Shown one piece after another: positions 10,978 through 11,595 of a stretch of DNA of 11,595 nt (position 1 is its first letter; every line of letters starts with the position of its first letter). This DNA comes from Acidimicrobiia bacterium (GTDB taxonomy: Bacteria > Actinomycetota > Acidimicrobiia > Spongiisociales > UBA5794), in the NCBI GenBank assembly GCA_013695075.1, contig JACDBE010000102.1:1-11595 (forward strand), given 5' to 3'. The notes under the pieces are model-generated. The model did not search any database. It was not told where the DNA came from and was given only the letters and a program-made list of their open reading frames with translations. The translations under genes and the position numbers were made by a program.

Positions 10978-11595
10978 TCAGGCGATCAGTCGTGCCACGG
11001 AGTAGATGGCCAGCCCCGCCAGACCGCCGACGACGGTGCCGTTGATCCTCACGAACTGGAGGTCCCGCCCCAGCAGCATTTCCAGCTGTTCGCCGGTCTC
11101 GGTGGCGTCCCAGCGATCGACGGTGGCCTTCACCAGCTCGGAGAACTCGTCCTGGAAGCGGTCGACCAGCTCACCGGCAATCCGCTCCAACCATTCCTCG
11201 ACCCTGGCCCGTAGCTCCGGGTCGGTCCGCAACGATCGGGCCATCCCGGCGATCGACGACTCGACGCGGCGTCGCAACCCGCTGGCGGGGTCGTCGGCCT
11301 GGGTGAGGATCGACTGCTTGGTGCCTTCCCACAGACCGGTGAGATAGGTCTGCACCGCGTCTTGAGCCAGGATGTCCCGCTTCAGGTCCTCACCGCGAGC
11401 CAGCAACACCGGGTCCTCCCGCAGCCGCACCACCATGTCGGCGGCAACCCGGTCGATGTGATGGCGCAACGGGTGATCCCGGCGGCCGGCCACATCGGCG
11501 ATGAACCGGTTAGCAACGGTGATGGCCCGGTCCAACACCGCCTGATCCACCGCCTTGGGCACCCACCAGGGCGACGACTGCATCACCGCCTCCAG
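10978..11595 (-). CDS. DUF445-family membrane-associated protein, C-terminal part
   Basis: The frame is open to the right edge, so only the C-terminal ~205 residues of a protein usually about 400 long are seen. Family features are P-W-W-V-P-K-A-V-D near the left of the fragment, then D-H-P-L-R-H-H-I-D and D-L-K-R-D-I-L. The diagnostic ending follows: V-D-R-W-D-A-T-E-T, G-R-D-L-Q-F-V-R-I-N-G-T-V-V-G-G-L-A-G-L and a final hydrophobic helix. The mostly helical, charged middle (R-x-R-V-E-E-W-L-E-R) is probably coiled-coil. An internal ATG at 11581-11583 is not the start, since in-frame codons L-E-A-V precede it to the window edge. Its stop is only 4 bp from the stop of the convergent membrane-protein gene. 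The biochemical role of the family is unknown. Confidence 0.88.
   Translation of the reverse strand: MEAVMQSSPWWVPKAVDQAVLDRAITVANRFIADVAGRRDHPLRHHIDRVAADMVVRLREDPVLLARGEDLKRDILAQDAVQTYLTGLWEGTKQSILTQADDPASGLRRRVESSIAGMARSLRTDPELRARVEEWLERIAGELVDRFQDEFSELVKATVDRWDATETGEQLEMLLGRDLQFVRINGTVVGGLAGLAIYSVARLIA

Noticed and set aside
1..11595. CRISPR arrays, toxin-antitoxin pairs, retrons, defence genes or secondary-metabolite genes
   Set aside because: I found no regularly spaced repeats and no matching protein motifs on either strand.

Overview
The window is high-GC DNA with GTG and TTG starts and ORFs open on both strands. It looks like a free-living actinobacterium. The polysaccharide-gene families and the GerMN-Gmad2 lipoprotein would suit Acidimicrobiia or relatives, but that placement is an inference, since no rRNA or marker phylogeny is available here.

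Layout. (1) 1-492: the 3' end of tadA, then tRNA-Ser(CGA). (2) 493-4946: a 4.4-kb block between two same-strand serine tRNAs whose recognisable content is exopolysaccharide-type genes. Two look intact: a GT4 glycosyltransferase and a nucleotidyltransferase-fold protein, with a 4-base stop/start overlap. The rest is broken: a Wzz-like chain-length regulator fragment (frameshift), a WecG/TagA/CpsF glycosyltransferase fragment (frameshift plus nonsense codon), an aminoglycoside-phosphotransferase-like gene (frameshift) and the first ~35 codons of a GT2 glycosyltransferase. The Wzz and WecG remnants are joined head to head. (3) 4947-5919: tRNA-Ser(TGA) with a GNAT acetyltransferase gene starting 12 nt after it. 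(4) 6036-7574: three minus-strand genes for small soluble proteins (GrpB/UPF0157, NTF2-like, VOC). (5) 7808-10973: plus-strand genes for a GerMN-Gmad2 lipoprotein (followed by a strong hairpin), MoaA, and an unrecognised single-pass membrane protein with its own apparent promoter and operator-like dyad. (6) 10978-11595: the 3' part of a DUF445-family gene, convergent with the membrane-protein gene.

How the genes relate. The inter-tRNA block reads as the remains of a capsule or exopolysaccharide locus (priming/transfer, chain length, glycosyltransferases), now mostly decayed. The flanking genes are unrelated housekeeping (TadA, tRNAs, molybdenum cofactor) and small single-domain enzymes. I see no integrase, transposase, CRISPR array or phage gene, and no convincing new multi-gene system. 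The most informative signals are the tRNA-bracketed decayed locus, the tRNA end that can pair with the next gene's Shine-Dalgarno, and the promoter/dyad at 10035-10077.
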